This document shows, piece after piece, positions 18,601 through 26,612 of a DNA stretch of 64,000 bases. The position numbers and the translations under genes were made by a program. The notes under the pieces were generated by a model, which saw only the letters and a list, made by a program, of their open reading frames with translations, did no database searches and had not been told where the DNA came from. Every line of letters begins with the position of its first letter. The first letter of the stretch is position 1. Source of the DNA: CAWCOU01 sp963797335 (GTDB taxonomy: Bacteria; Pseudomonadota; Gammaproteobacteria; JAURND01); contig CAWCOU010000006.1 in assembly GCA_963797335.1 (NCBI GenBank), positions 1-64,000 on the forward strand, read 5' to 3'.

Positions 18601-20521
18601 ATTGCTGTGGGCTTCCTTTTTTCTTTTTTTCATCTCGTGCCGTATCGGCTAGCTTCAGCCCTAGGAGCAAGGTTTGTACAATATCTTCAGGCTTGTGGAA
18701 TTGTTTTGTAAAGTCAAAATAATACACCGTGATGCCTTTGGATTCCAAAAGATAGCTTTTAAATAAATCTTTGGTATCTCCCTTGATTGGATTACGAAAA
18801 TGATGTCCCCAACCATTTATTTCTCCGATGACTTGCCGACCATTTATGTCTGTGACAAGTAAATCAACGAAACAATTCAGAGCAGTGCCTTCTGTTTGAA
18901 CTATACATCCTTCTTTGGCCAAACCAGCAGCAACTTGTGCTTGAATGGTGCCTGGTCGGGGTGGTGATGGTTTAGCTTTTTCTAATTGTGCCGTGATGAA
19001 GGATGGCAGTTTCTCGGTGGTGGGTTGAGTCAAGGTTAAAAATAAAGAAAATCGGAAAGCGCTGGCCTGGTCATCGATATTATTTGTAGCATAAAAATGA
19101 CTTAAATAGTTGAGCATCCTATTTTTTAATTCTTCGCAGGCAACAGAACGGTTAGAAATACCTAAAAGTGATCGGCCATACAAAGCATTTATAATAACAT
19201 CTACTAATGGTTTCCATTCGGTATTATTATCTTTTAAATTATCTTTAATGATGATGGCTAGGACAGAAAATAATTTTTCAATTTTAGCAACAAATTCGTC
19301 CGTGATATCAGCGTATAAAACCTGCGATCGAACCAATTGTCCTAAAGATAAAATAAATTGACAGAGTGGATAGGCATGTTCTATTTTTCGACTGTGATAA
19401 ATATCAGGGGTGATATTATTCAAGGCATTATTTAGCATGTCGAATGAAATGGTAAATGTTGGCAGAAAATCTTTAGTGATTGCTAAGTTATGCGTCATAT
19501 GTGCTAATGGATCAACACCAATAGAACCCATGCTAAAAAACTTTTTGAAAATAGTATGGATGGGCTCATGAAGAATTAATTCCGTTTTAGAAATTTGCCA
19601 GGAACGGAGTAGTTTAATGAACCCAGAATACCCGCGTTGTATCTTAAGACTATATTTAGAATCCACCTTTGCCAAAAGAGACAGTAGTCTATTAACATAT
19701 TCTGCATCTAAAAAAGCGGACAAGAGCCATTTTTCGGCTAATAGCCCTATGCCAAACAGCCATTCCTGCGCTGAGGAGGAATTCTGTTTGGGCAGAGTTT
19801 CAGGGATGTAATGTAAAAAAGGATTGATGTTTATTTTTTTAGAGGTTAAAAAATTATTTTTTGCGAACAAGCCAGTGGCTTCTATAGCCCGACCTAATAC
19901 GACAGCATTCATATTTTTTTTGTCGTAGGATAGCCATATATGCAGTAAATCGTTTAGGGGTAATTTTTCCTGAAAATCTTTGGGAGCTGGAATCTTAGCC
20001 AGGTGGACAAATTCAGCGAGTTCTCTCAATAAGCTACCTACCCACATAACAGGAGCAGTAGCTTCGTGGAAAAGAGGGATTTTTTGTAGGCTGGTTAAGA
20101 GTTGCGTCAACTCTTGGAGAAAAATAGCTGCACATGCGAAGTTTGTTGTGTTAACCAATGATTGGGGGGGGGTATCTCGATTTTCAGTCAATGCCTTGAC
20201 CAATTGCTTCTCATGTTCAGCGAATAATTTGACCAGTTGAGCCACAAAGAGGCGTAATGTCTGGAGAGAAAAGTTATTTGAATAAATGAGGCTGTGAGTA
20301 TTTCGAATGGCTTCATTGATTTGTTGTAACGTGTAGCTCAAAGCGGCTGGCTTTTGGGAAGAATGGCTATCTAGCCATTGATTATACTTAAGGAATTTGC
20401 CCGCAGGACTGCCTTCGGCTATCCATTGAAAAAGTGTGTCGGAGGAGAGGGTTATTTCGGATGATTTTGGTTTTTTCTTTTGCTTGAATTCTGCTTTTTT
20501 AACGTCGACTTCTGTGCCCAT
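15614..20521 (-). CDS. Giant Sel1-repeat protein with a RAP-like domain, candidate effector
   Basis: About 1635 residues. Residues 1-540 are helix-rich and unrecognised. At about 545-610 a stretch looks like a RAP domain (PD-(D/E)XK-like fold): FVDLLVTDINGRQ, then GEINGWGHHFRN, then KDLFKSYLLESKGITVYYFD. At about 735-800 one ankyrin-like unit is possible (IIDAAKSGDISLIQKCI). Around fifteen Sel1 repeats fill about 950-1560, several of the form GNCYLYGNGVERDVKEALRL. The C-terminus is Lys/Pro-rich, then Ser/Thr-rich. ATG 20519-20521 is preferred to the in-frame TTG at 20539. The N-terminal helices plus RAP layout recalls FASTK/OPR RNA-binding proteins of organelles. Host function is inferred, not shown. 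Confidence 0.75.
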   Translation of the reverse strand: MGTEVDVKKAEFKQKKKPKSSEITLSSDTLFQWIAEGSPAGKFLKYNQWLDSHSSQKPAALSYTLQQINEAIRNTHSLIYSNNFSLQTLRLFVAQLVKLFAEHEKQLVKALTENRDTPPQSLVNTTNFACAAIFLQELTQLLTSLQKIPLFHEATAPVMWVGSLLRELAEFVHLAKIPAPKDFQEKLPLNDLLHIWLSYDKKNMNAVVLGRAIEATGLFAKNNFLTSKKININPFLHYIPETLPKQNSSSAQEWLFGIGLLAEKWLLSAFLDAEYVNRLLSLLAKVDSKYSLKIQRGYSGFIKLLRSWQISKTELILHEPIHTIFKKFFSMGSIGVDPLAHMTHNLAITKDFLPTFTISFDMLNNALNNITPDIYHSRKIEHAYPLCQFILSLGQLVRSQVLYADITDEFVAKIEKLFSVLAIIIKDNLKDNNTEWKPLVDVIINALYGRSLLGISNRSVACEELKNRMLNYLSHFYATNNIDDQASAFRFSLFLTLTQPTTEKLPSFITAQLEKAKPSPPRPGTIQAQVAAGLAKEGCIVQTEGTALNCFVDLLVTDINGRQVIGEINGWGHHFRNPIKGDTKDLFKSYLLESKGITVYYFDFTKQFHKPEDIVQTLLLGLKLADTARDEKKKKGSPQQLYQFIRERIGRNPEHWQQGLGKSKVAVGTSPLPAPDMKETLASTPHVPLDRTKIKKAKKASISEEIPPNTTYVPIDWPEIKEAKKTPIFSEEEHDIPKVQQIIDAAKSGDISLIQKCILRHPKGPINPYSHQPDRYGFAIALMAAMQEEQELTGDNPKKRGLFSVIKSLVDHIAKSFLTLERLSYSPLILAKKGEKENPKTLQIICNRLQHGTKKKRAPKIDWQDIQNKANQLKPLTIEALLKLSATEHDQTEQKKNSPSISVPPVQPLSESTVQENAKKNKPISSMSESLLNPYFIVSLTPAKINQLHHFAHQGDPIAQFYLGMLYLTKITKLIEKDIPTAIKWLSLSAEQKFDQARCALGLCYNLGIGVEKDAKKAVRFLQLAAEKGNSLAHFVLGDCYLYGDGVEKDTKEAIRLYRLADDYPIAQHALGRCYLNGEGVEKDAKEAVRLYRLAADQEFTLAQYALGNCYLQGEGVEKDAKEAVRLHRLAAEQEYSFAQYALGNCYLYGNGVERDVKEALRLYRLAADQGFVDAQCILGTYRTSSEVEKDLPKAIQYVTAQFELGLAYATGKGVKKDIKEAVRYYQLAAKQNDASAQYYLAYHYLSGEIVGKSAKDAVPIFKLAAEQGHARAQYMLGVCYELGQGIEQNEEKAIELYQSAAKQGHSRAVSKLMKWGVYSKQNNRIQEDPKEVAESISMETEPSDAPAQFELGFNYEHGKGVEKDIKKAVRFYKLAAEQGFSPAQNNLGHCYCHGKGIEKDVKEAIRFYKLAAEQGFSPAQSNLGYCYQHGKGLEKDVKEAIRLYNLAIEQGNCDARNNLAFCYLLGEGGKQDIPKALELYFKSAKQGSSLATSCLALAYIHGFGIRQDLTLGSTLLAQAAEQGDAYAAALFVNIKAGKVKDIKDALHLYTSIQASGYSPIQLKLDKDHEASLSNTQGDIKKTQPRLESKKPKKPKKPKGTKMGFFSSSTEMPTSKELTHTSPTPLAEQPTKGPA

Positions 20522-20613
20522 AATACTCGCCCATTTCAATTTTCTAGTAAGTTGTTAGTCCTAAAGTTTTGTTTTAATTCTAAACCCTTTGTCGTAAATT
20601 CACTGTTTATTCT

Positions 20614-20684
20614 GGATCCCGCGGACAAGCCGCGGGACGACGTAATGCGGACAAGCCGCGGGCATGCCATTGCCTGAAAGTTAC
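20614..20684. repeat. GC-rich palindromic repeat, one-ended MITE remnant
   Basis: CCGCGGACAAGCCGCGGGACG and a second GCGGACAAGCCGCGGG unit lead to an end AAAGTTAC at 20677-20684. These units and the GTAACT-type end match the element at 40288-40409. The left end and a target duplication were not found, so this looks like a decayed copy between ald and the Sel1 gene. Confidence 0.55.
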
Positions 20685-20689
20685 ATCCC

Positions 20690-21808
20690 CTAATGAACCA
20701 ATGCAATTTCAGGATTGGTAAAGCTTTCACCGATACTGGCGGCCACGGCTGCGTGTGTTATTTGACCCTTATATACATTCAACCCTTGTAACAGATGAGC
20801 ATCTTCACGTAGTGCTTGTTTTAAGCCTTTATTGGCCAGCATTGTCACAAACGGTAAAGTAGCGTTATTTAAAGCGAACGTCGATGTTCTGGGGACAGCA
20901 CCTGGCATATTGGTCACGCAGTAATGGACCACCCCATCGACGACATAAGTGGGGGCATCATGGGTAGTGGGCCGGCTGGTTTCAAAGCAGCCACCTTGGT
21001 CGATGGCGACATCCACCATCACCGAGCCTGGGAGCATGTTCGCTAACATGTCGCGAGTTACTAAGCGCGGAGCGGAGCTACCAGGTACTAAGACAGCCCC
21101 TATGACTAAATCGGCGTGGAGCACGTATTTTTGTAAGGAGGCCCGTGTAGCGAAAATAGTGGTGAGCTTGGAACCAAATTGAAAATCTAATTCTTGTAAG
21201 CGCTGCAGTGATTTGTCTAATACAATAACTCGGGCTTCCTGGCCCATGGCCATTCGTGCTGCGTTCGTGCCAACCACGCCCCCGCCCAAAACAACCACGT
21301 TGGCTGGTTCGACTCCAGGCACTCCGCCTAACAAAATGCCGCGGCCACCGCGTAGTTTTTCTAGGGCCTGTGCGCCGGCTTGGATAGCTAGGCGACCGGC
21401 GACTTCACTCATAGGGGATAACAAGGGCAGACCGCCTCGTTTATCGGTAACCGTTTCATAAGCAATGGCAGCGCATTTCGAGAGCATCAGCGCTTTGGCT
21501 TGTGCAGGATCGGCCGCAAGATGCAGGTAGGTGAATAAAATCTGGCCTTCATGCAATAAGGCGCATTCTTCGGGTTGCGGCTCTTTGACTTTGACGATCA
21601 TTTCTGCAGCAGCAAAGATCGATTGGGGGTCGGCAACGATTTCAGCGCCCACCGCCTCGTAATCGGCATCGGAGCATTCGATACCGGCACCAGCTCCTTT
21701 TTCAATGATGACTTTGTGGCCTTGACTGACTAATTCGTAAACACTGTTCGGTGCCAAGCCGACGCGAAATTCCCCTTTTTTGATCTCTTTAGGAACACCA
21801 ACCAGCAT
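20690..21808 (-). CDS. ald: Alanine dehydrogenase
   Basis: NAD-dependent enzyme that interconverts L-alanine with pyruvate and ammonia; 372 residues, normal length. It opens with VGVPKEIKKGEFRVGLAP. The NAD Rossmann motif is VVVLGGGVVGTNAARMA (about 170-187), and CVTNMPGAVPRTST near 300 is the C-terminal family signature. Lys and His of the pyruvate site fall in IVKVKEPQ and YLHLAADPAQ. It is the only recognisable gene of its unit, reading toward the giant Sel1 gene. Alanine use as carbon and nitrogen source is plausible in an amino-acid-dependent bacterium. Confidence 0.96.
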   Translation of the reverse strand: MLVGVPKEIKKGEFRVGLAPNSVYELVSQGHKVIIEKGAGAGIECSDADYEAVGAEIVADPQSIFAAAEMIVKVKEPQPEECALLHEGQILFTYLHLAADPAQAKALMLSKCAAIAYETVTDKRGGLPLLSPMSEVAGRLAIQAGAQALEKLRGGRGILLGGVPGVEPANVVVLGGGVVGTNAARMAMGQEARVIVLDKSLQRLQELDFQFGSKLTTIFATRASLQKYVLHADLVIGAVLVPGSSAPRLVTRDMLANMLPGSVMVDVAIDQGGCFETSRPTTHDAPTYVVDGVVHYCVTNMPGAVPRTSTFALNNATLPFVTMLANKGLKQALREDAHLLQGLNVYKGQITHAAVAASIGESFTNPEIALVH

Positions 21809-21863
21809 TTTTGTCTCCTCGTTTAAAGTGTATACTGTACCACTAGCACATCAATTCCGCTGA

Positions 21864-21883
21864 AGCGTCGGCGGCCCGCCGCT
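21864..21883. repeat. Short GC-rich hairpin between ald and yceD
   Basis: AGCG(TC)GGCG and CGCCGCT pair around a GCC loop. It is similar to the hairpins at 5023-5043 and 32701-32723 and sits in the divergent ald/yceD promoter region. Confidence 0.5.
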
Positions 21884-21982
21884 CCCAGGGGCATCTAAGC
21901 GGCCGTAAAAGCTGGGCGAATTTTGACATGAAATGACTACATTGGCTAGCCATTCACTTCAAGCGACCTGCTGTCAGCTATT

Positions 21983-22011
21983 TTGACAGGTAAGTAATAG
22001 CTGGCTAAGAT
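21983..22011 (+). promoter_or_regulatory. Strong sigma70-type promoter of the yceD-rpmF-plsX-fab unit
   Basis: TTGACA (21983-21988), a 17-base spacer and TAAGAT (22006-22011) form a near-consensus promoter. The start point would fall about 22018, only a few bases before the yceD ATG at 22021. The yceD message from this promoter would therefore be leaderless or nearly so, with no room for a ribosome site. Confidence 0.6.
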
Positions 22012-22020
22012 GTAGCCATA

Positions 22021-22461
22021 ATGAAAAACCCTTTGCCCAAGTACATCCAACCCTTCCAATGCGCTGACCATGGGACAGCCTGGCGGGGCCGCTTACCGTT
22101 AAGTAGCTTCCCTCGACTCCTGGAATTGCTGGCTAATAGTGAAGGGGAGGTCAGTGTTGATCTGCACGCGGGTCGTGATGAGCAAAAGCTAGCTTATATC
22201 CAAGGGACACTAACAGCTAGCCTATCTCTACTGTGCCAACGCTGCTTACAGCCTTTGGAATTTCCAATAGAGATAATGGTCAGCCTGAGCCCGGTATTCA
22301 ATGAAAAGGCTGCTGAACTCCTGCCAGAACCCTACGAGCCACTATTACTGACAGAAGATAAAATATCATTGGCCGACTTGGTGGAAGATGAATTGCTATT
22401 AAACCTACCGATGATACCCAAGCACGAGGCATCAGCCCAGTGTTCCGCCCCCTCTAATTAA
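22021..22461 (+). CDS. yceD: YceD (DUF177) protein, C-terminally truncated
   Basis: YceD is linked to 23S rRNA accumulation and almost always sits before rpmF, as here. The 146 residues keep the core: LCQRCLQPLEFPI with its two cysteines, YEPLLLTEDKISLADLVEDE, and LLLNLPMIPKHE. E. coli YceD is 173 residues and ends in an NPFAVL-type segment. Here the frame stops after QCSAPSN. The following bases 22462-22498 hold out-of-frame pieces that read like that tail (AVAT in one frame, LLQK-stop in another), so the 3' end probably carries small indels. The loss may be tolerated, since the conserved core is intact. Confidence 0.85.
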   Translation: MKNPLPKYIQPFQCADHGTAWRGRLPLSSFPRLLELLANSEGEVSVDLHAGRDEQKLAYIQGTLTASLSLLCQRCLQPLEFPIEIMVSLSPVFNEKAAELLPEPYEPLLLTEDKISLADLVEDELLLNLPMIPKHEASAQCSAPSN

Positions 22462-22586
22462 ATTTCGAACGCTGTTGCTACTTTTGCTTCAAAAATGAGA
22501 GAAAAGCGTGGATAATGTCCGGCCAGCAATATTTCCCTTTGGGGGAAAGAATTGGCTATAGATAAAATTATTTGGAGTTAATGATT

Positions 22587-22781
22587 ATGGCAGTACAAAA
22601 AGATAAAGTCAGCCGTTCCCGACGTGGCATGCGCCGCGCACACGATGGACTTACTAAACCGACACTATCGATAGACAGCACCACGGGTGAAACCCACAGA
22701 CGTCATCACGTCACTGAAAAAGGGTATTATCGTGGTCGAAAAGTGGTTAATGTAGCTAAGGTTCTTGTTGAAGAAGAGTAA
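22587..22781 (+). CDS. rpmF: 50S ribosomal protein L32
   Basis: A 64-residue basic ribosomal protein of the large subunit. The sequence starts MAVQKDKVSRSRRGMRRAHD and has HRRHHVTEKGYYRGRKV, as in proteobacterial L32; the zinc-binding cysteines of some L32 forms are absent. The ATG at 22587 is chosen because homologues begin MAVQ and GGAG lies about 10 bases upstream. Upstream in-frame TTG and ATG codons are less likely. Its place between yceD and plsX is conserved in gammaproteobacteria. Confidence 0.97.
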   Translation: MAVQKDKVSRSRRGMRRAHDGLTKPTLSIDSTTGETHRRHHVTEKGYYRGRKVVNVAKVLVEEE

Positions 22782-22787
22782 AAATCC

Positions 22788-23816
22788 TTGAAGGAAATCA
22801 CCATATCATTAGACGCCATGGGTGGCGATTACGGCCCAGAGGTCACCATCCCCGGCGCTTTGCAGGCTTTGGCACGCCATCCCCAGTTGAAGCTGATTTT
22901 GGTCGGGGATTCGGAAATATTGACTCGCGTCATGACCTTACATTCGGCCACCGTCAGTGATCGGCTGATGATTCAACATGCTTCTGAACAAGTGAGCATG
23001 GATGAAGCCCCTTCCCATGCGTTGCGCTACAAAAAAGATTCGTCGATGCGGGTGGCAATTAACATGGTCAAACAGGGGGCCGCCCAAGCCTGTGTCAGCG
23101 CGGGTAATACCGGCGCCTTAATGGCGACGGCTCGTTTTGTTCTAAAAACCCTACACGGGGTTGATCGTCCCGCCATCATTACTTCCTTCCCGGCATTAGG
23201 CCAACACCAGGAAGTCTGGGTGCTGGATTTAGGCGCAAACGTCGATTCGGAAGCGGAACACCTCTACCAATTCGCTGTCATGGCCTCTGTATTTGTGTCG
23301 GTGGTGAAAAAAATTCCCAGACCTCGCGTGGGCTTGCTCAATATTGGTCAGGAAGAAATTAAAGGCAACGATCAGGTGAAAGAAACCGCCAGGCTGCTCT
23401 CCGAAAGTAATGTCGTCAATTACCATGGTTATGTGGAAGGCAATGAAATTTTCACTGGAATAGTTGATGTGGTGGTGTGTGATGGCTTTGTGGGCAATGT
23501 CACATTAAAAACCATCGAAGGTGTGGCAAAACTGATCGCGATTTTCGCCAAACGTGAGTTTACCCGCAGTTGGTATTCGCGTTTTTCTGCTTTTATGGCT
23601 TTACCGATCTTAAACCGATTGAAAAAAATAGTCGATCCCGGCCGCCGTAATGGCGCCTGCCTGGTCGGCTTGCAAGGCATCGTCATTAAAAGTCACGGCA
23701 GTGCGAATGCTATGGCGTTTGCACAAGCTATTCATGAAGCGGTGATACAAGTTGAAAATGATATTCCCAGAAAAATTGGTGAAGAAGTAGGCATTCGATT
23801 AAAGGAAGCACCATGA
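22788..23816 (+). CDS. plsX: Phosphate acyltransferase PlsX
   Basis: Converts acyl-ACP to acyl-phosphate, the first step of bacterial phospholipid synthesis by the PlsX/PlsY route. It has 342 residues with the N-terminal signature ISLDAMGGDYGPEVTIPGAL, the motif SAGNTGALMATARF, and VCDGFVGNVTLKTIEG. The start is TTG, six bases after the rpmF stop, and the only upstream purine run is the weak AAGAAGAG. The 3' end overlaps fabH as ATGA, so the two are coupled. Confidence 0.96.
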   Translation: MKEITISLDAMGGDYGPEVTIPGALQALARHPQLKLILVGDSEILTRVMTLHSATVSDRLMIQHASEQVSMDEAPSHALRYKKDSSMRVAINMVKQGAAQACVSAGNTGALMATARFVLKTLHGVDRPAIITSFPALGQHQEVWVLDLGANVDSEAEHLYQFAVMASVFVSVVKKIPRPRVGLLNIGQEEIKGNDQVKETARLLSESNVVNYHGYVEGNEIFTGIVDVVVCDGFVGNVTLKTIEGVAKLIAIFAKREFTRSWYSRFSAFMALPILNRLKKIVDPGRRNGACLVGLQGIVIKSHGSANAMAFAQAIHEAVIQVENDIPRKIGEEVGIRLKEAP

Positions 23817-24769
23817 ATTATTATTCGCGTATTATGGGTACCGGGGGATATCTTCCCCAACGAACATTGACCAATGCCGATTTAGAGCAAATGGTGGATA
23901 CCACCGATCAATGGATTTTAGAGCGAACCGGCATCAGTCAACGACATATCCTCGCCGACGATGAAACCACCTCGTCTATGGCAGAAATGGCTGCTCGTCG
24001 CGCCCTCGAGGCTGCCGGGCTACCAGCCAGTGCGGTGCAAATGATTATTGTCGCTACTTCCACGCCCGATCGTTTTTTTCCCAGTACCGCTTGTATTTTG
24101 CAACAACGGTTAGGCATCTCGGGTTGCCCCGCCTTTGATATTTCCGCCGCGTGTGCCGGTTTTATTTATGCGTTGAGTGTGGCGGATCAGTTCATTCGTT
24201 CGGGAAGCATTCAAACCGCCTTGGTACTGGGCGCTGAGTCATTAACCCGTTTGGTCGATTGGACAGATCGCTCAACCTGCGTCCTGTTCTCCGATGGGGC
24301 AGCCGGCGTGATTTTACAGAGAGATAAAGCACCCGGTATTATTTCAACGCACCTGCATGCTGATGGTCAATACAATCAATTACTTTACGCCCCCAATCAT
24401 ATTGGCGAAATTAAAGATCCGCCTTACATTAAAATGAAGGGCAGTGAAGTGTTTCGGTTAGCGGTTAATGCCTTAAACGGTATTGTCGATGAAACGCTGG
24501 CGTTTAATAATATTGAAAAATCGGATATCGATTGGTTAGTACCTCATCAAGCCAATTTGCGCATCATCCAGGCCACTGCTAAAAAACTCAATTTACCGAT
24601 GGAACGCGTCATTTTGACCGTCAAAGAACAAGGCAATACCTCCGCAGCTTCCATTCCCATGGCATTTGATATCGCCGTTCGCGACGGTCGCATCAAACGA
24701 GGTGAAACGATTTTGATGGAAGCCTTCGGCGCTGGATTAACTTGGGGTTCGGCCTTATTAAAATACTGA
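23813..24769 (+). CDS. fabH: Beta-ketoacyl-ACP synthase III
   Basis: Starts fatty acid chains by condensing acetyl-CoA with malonyl-ACP. It has 318 residues. The catalytic Cys114 is in DISAACAGFIYA, the His in LVPHQANLRIIQ, and the Asn in EQGNTSAASIP, so the triad is complete. It overlaps plsX by four bases and precedes fabD by 21. It is part of the contiguous plsX-fabHDG-acpP-fabF cluster. Confidence 0.97.
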   Translation: MNYYSRIMGTGGYLPQRTLTNADLEQMVDTTDQWILERTGISQRHILADDETTSSMAEMAARRALEAAGLPASAVQMIIVATSTPDRFFPSTACILQQRLGISGCPAFDISAACAGFIYALSVADQFIRSGSIQTALVLGAESLTRLVDWTDRSTCVLFSDGAAGVILQRDKAPGIISTHLHADGQYNQLLYAPNHIGEIKDPPYIKMKGSEVFRLAVNALNGIVDETLAFNNIEKSDIDWLVPHQANLRIIQATAKKLNLPMERVILTVKEQGNTSAASIPMAFDIAVRDGRIKRGETILMEAFGAGLTWGSALLKY

Positions 24770-24790
24770 AAAAACGAGGATATAACAATA

Positions 24791-25729
24791 ATGGCATCGA
24801 CGCTTGCGGTGGTCTTCCCAGGCCAGGGTTCACAGTCTGTAGGTATGCTGCGGGATTTATCTGACAACTACCCACTGATACTGAATACGTTTCGAGAAGC
24901 TTCAGATGTACTTGGCTACGATCTGTGGTCAACGGTACAAAGTGGGCCGGAAAGCAAATTAAATCAAACTCATATTACTCAGCCCGCGTTATTGGCTGCC
25001 GATGTGGCGTTATGGCGAATATGGCAGTTGCACGGCGGTGAACAACCGGCGTTTTTAGCTGGGCATAGCTTAGGTGAATACGCAGCCCTCGTGTGTGCCG
25101 GTGCGTTGGATTACGCCACCGCTATTTCATTGGTGGCTTTACGTGGCCAATTAATGCAAGAAGCAGTGCCAGAAGGTGAAGGCGCTATGGCCGCGATTGT
25201 CGGTTTAGAGAATGGCACTTTATTGACGATTTGTGAACAGGCTGCTCAGGGGGAAGTGCTTGCCCCAGCGAATTACAATGCCATTGGCCAAACCGTATTG
25301 GCTGGAGAGCGAAATGCGGTGCTACGAGCGGTTAATATGGCGAATGATGCGGGGTCAAAATTGGCTAGGATCATTCCCATCAGTGTGCCTTCCCATTGTC
25401 TGTTGATGAAACCCGCAGCCGACCGTTTGGCACTGGCATTGGCAGATGTGACTATTTTACCGCCACAAGTGCCGGTGATTAATAATGTCGATGTCGTCGA
25501 TTGTCGTGAACCTGCGCAAATCCGCGACGCGCTGGTTCGGCAGTTGTATAGCCCAGTACGCTGGGTTGAAACCATCCAAAAATTAGCGAGCTTAGGGATA
25601 GCACGTGTCGTCGAGTGTGGCCCCGGCAAAGTGTTATGCGGGTTAATTAAACGTATTGATGATCGCTTACAAACGGTGTCGCTAGGATCTGTCACCGCCA
25701 TGCAACAAGAACTACCGATAAAAGGATAA
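24791..25729 (+). CDS. fabD: Malonyl-CoA:ACP transacylase
   Basis: Transfers the malonyl group from CoA to ACP for chain elongation. It has 312 residues, with GQGSQ at 11-15, the active Ser93 in AGHSLGEYAA, and a catalytic His in ISVPSHCLLM. An AACGAGGATATAACAATA leader carries the ribosome site before the ATG. The stop lies five bases before fabG. Confidence 0.97.
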   Translation: MASTLAVVFPGQGSQSVGMLRDLSDNYPLILNTFREASDVLGYDLWSTVQSGPESKLNQTHITQPALLAADVALWRIWQLHGGEQPAFLAGHSLGEYAALVCAGALDYATAISLVALRGQLMQEAVPEGEGAMAAIVGLENGTLLTICEQAAQGEVLAPANYNAIGQTVLAGERNAVLRAVNMANDAGSKLARIIPISVPSHCLLMKPAADRLALALADVTILPPQVPVINNVDVVDCREPAQIRDALVRQLYSPVRWVETIQKLASLGIARVVECGPGKVLCGLIKRIDDRLQTVSLGSVTAMQQELPIKG

Positions 25730-25734
25730 ATTCG

Positions 25735-26478
25735 ATGTCATTTGCAGGAAAAGTCGCTTTAGTCACGGGAGCCACTCGTGGTTTGGGCCAAGCCATTTTG
25801 TTAAGATTTGCCAAAGAAGGCGCTAAGGTCATTGGCACTTCTACCACTCGGGCCGGGGCTGATCTGATTCAAGAAACCCTCACGGCTCAGGGCTATAAGG
25901 GTCGAGCCTTTGTGTTGGACGTGACCGATCCTGACACCATTGACGCCATGTTCGCCGAGCTGCAACTGGCGTCGGAATTGCCAGACATTCTCATCAATAA
26001 CGCCGGTATTCGCCTGGATAATTTGTTGCTACGCATGAGTGCGGATGAATGGTCTCAAGTCATTGACACCAACCTCACCGCGGTTTATCGGTTGTCTAAA
26101 ATCTGCTTAAAAGGGATGCTGAAAGCGCGTTGGGGTCGTATTATCACCATTAGCTCCGTAGCCGGTGTGGCCGGTAATCCAGGGCAGGCTAATTACGCGG
26201 CTGCTAAAGCTGGCGTGATTGGCTTTAGCAAGTCATTGGCGCAAGAAGTGGCATCGCGTAACATCACCGTCAATGTCATTGCCCCAGGCCTCATTGAAAC
26301 GGACATGACTACCAGCTTAACCACGGAGCAACAGCAGCAATTATTACAAAGGGTGCCCATGGGTCGTATGGGTCGAACCGAAGACATCGCCGCCGCCGCC
26401 ATCTTCCTGGCTTCGGATGACGCCTCCTATATCACGGGGGAAACCTTACAAATCAACGGTGGTTTGTACATGGCCTAA
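25735..26478 (+). CDS. fabG: 3-oxoacyl-ACP reductase FabG
   Basis: NADPH-dependent short-chain dehydrogenase that reduces the 3-oxo group during fatty acid elongation. It has 247 residues, with the nucleotide motif TGATRGLGQAI (11-21), NNAG at 88-91, the catalytic Ser near 141, and Tyr154/Lys158 in ANYAAAKAG. The C-terminal TGETLQINGGLYM is typical. It sits between fabD and acpP in the usual order. Confidence 0.97.
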   Translation: MSFAGKVALVTGATRGLGQAILLRFAKEGAKVIGTSTTRAGADLIQETLTAQGYKGRAFVLDVTDPDTIDAMFAELQLASELPDILINNAGIRLDNLLLRMSADEWSQVIDTNLTAVYRLSKICLKGMLKARWGRIITISSVAGVAGNPGQANYAAAKAGVIGFSKSLAQEVASRNITVNVIAPGLIETDMTTSLTTEQQQQLLQRVPMGRMGRTEDIAAAAIFLASDDASYITGETLQINGGLYMA

Positions 26479-26612
26479 TTGTCCGCAAGAATTTGCACTT
26501 GCAACTGGATGGTTTTAGAATATACTCTCATCGCCATCGGCTTTTATAGCAGCAGTGGAAATTGTCGGGGCCACATTTTTCAACACTTTTCAAAATAAAG
26601 AGGGATTATCGC

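Noticed and set aside
22572..22586. Longer rpmF start at TTG 22572
   Set aside because: L32 proteins begin MAVQ, and the ribosome site is spaced for the ATG at 22587.
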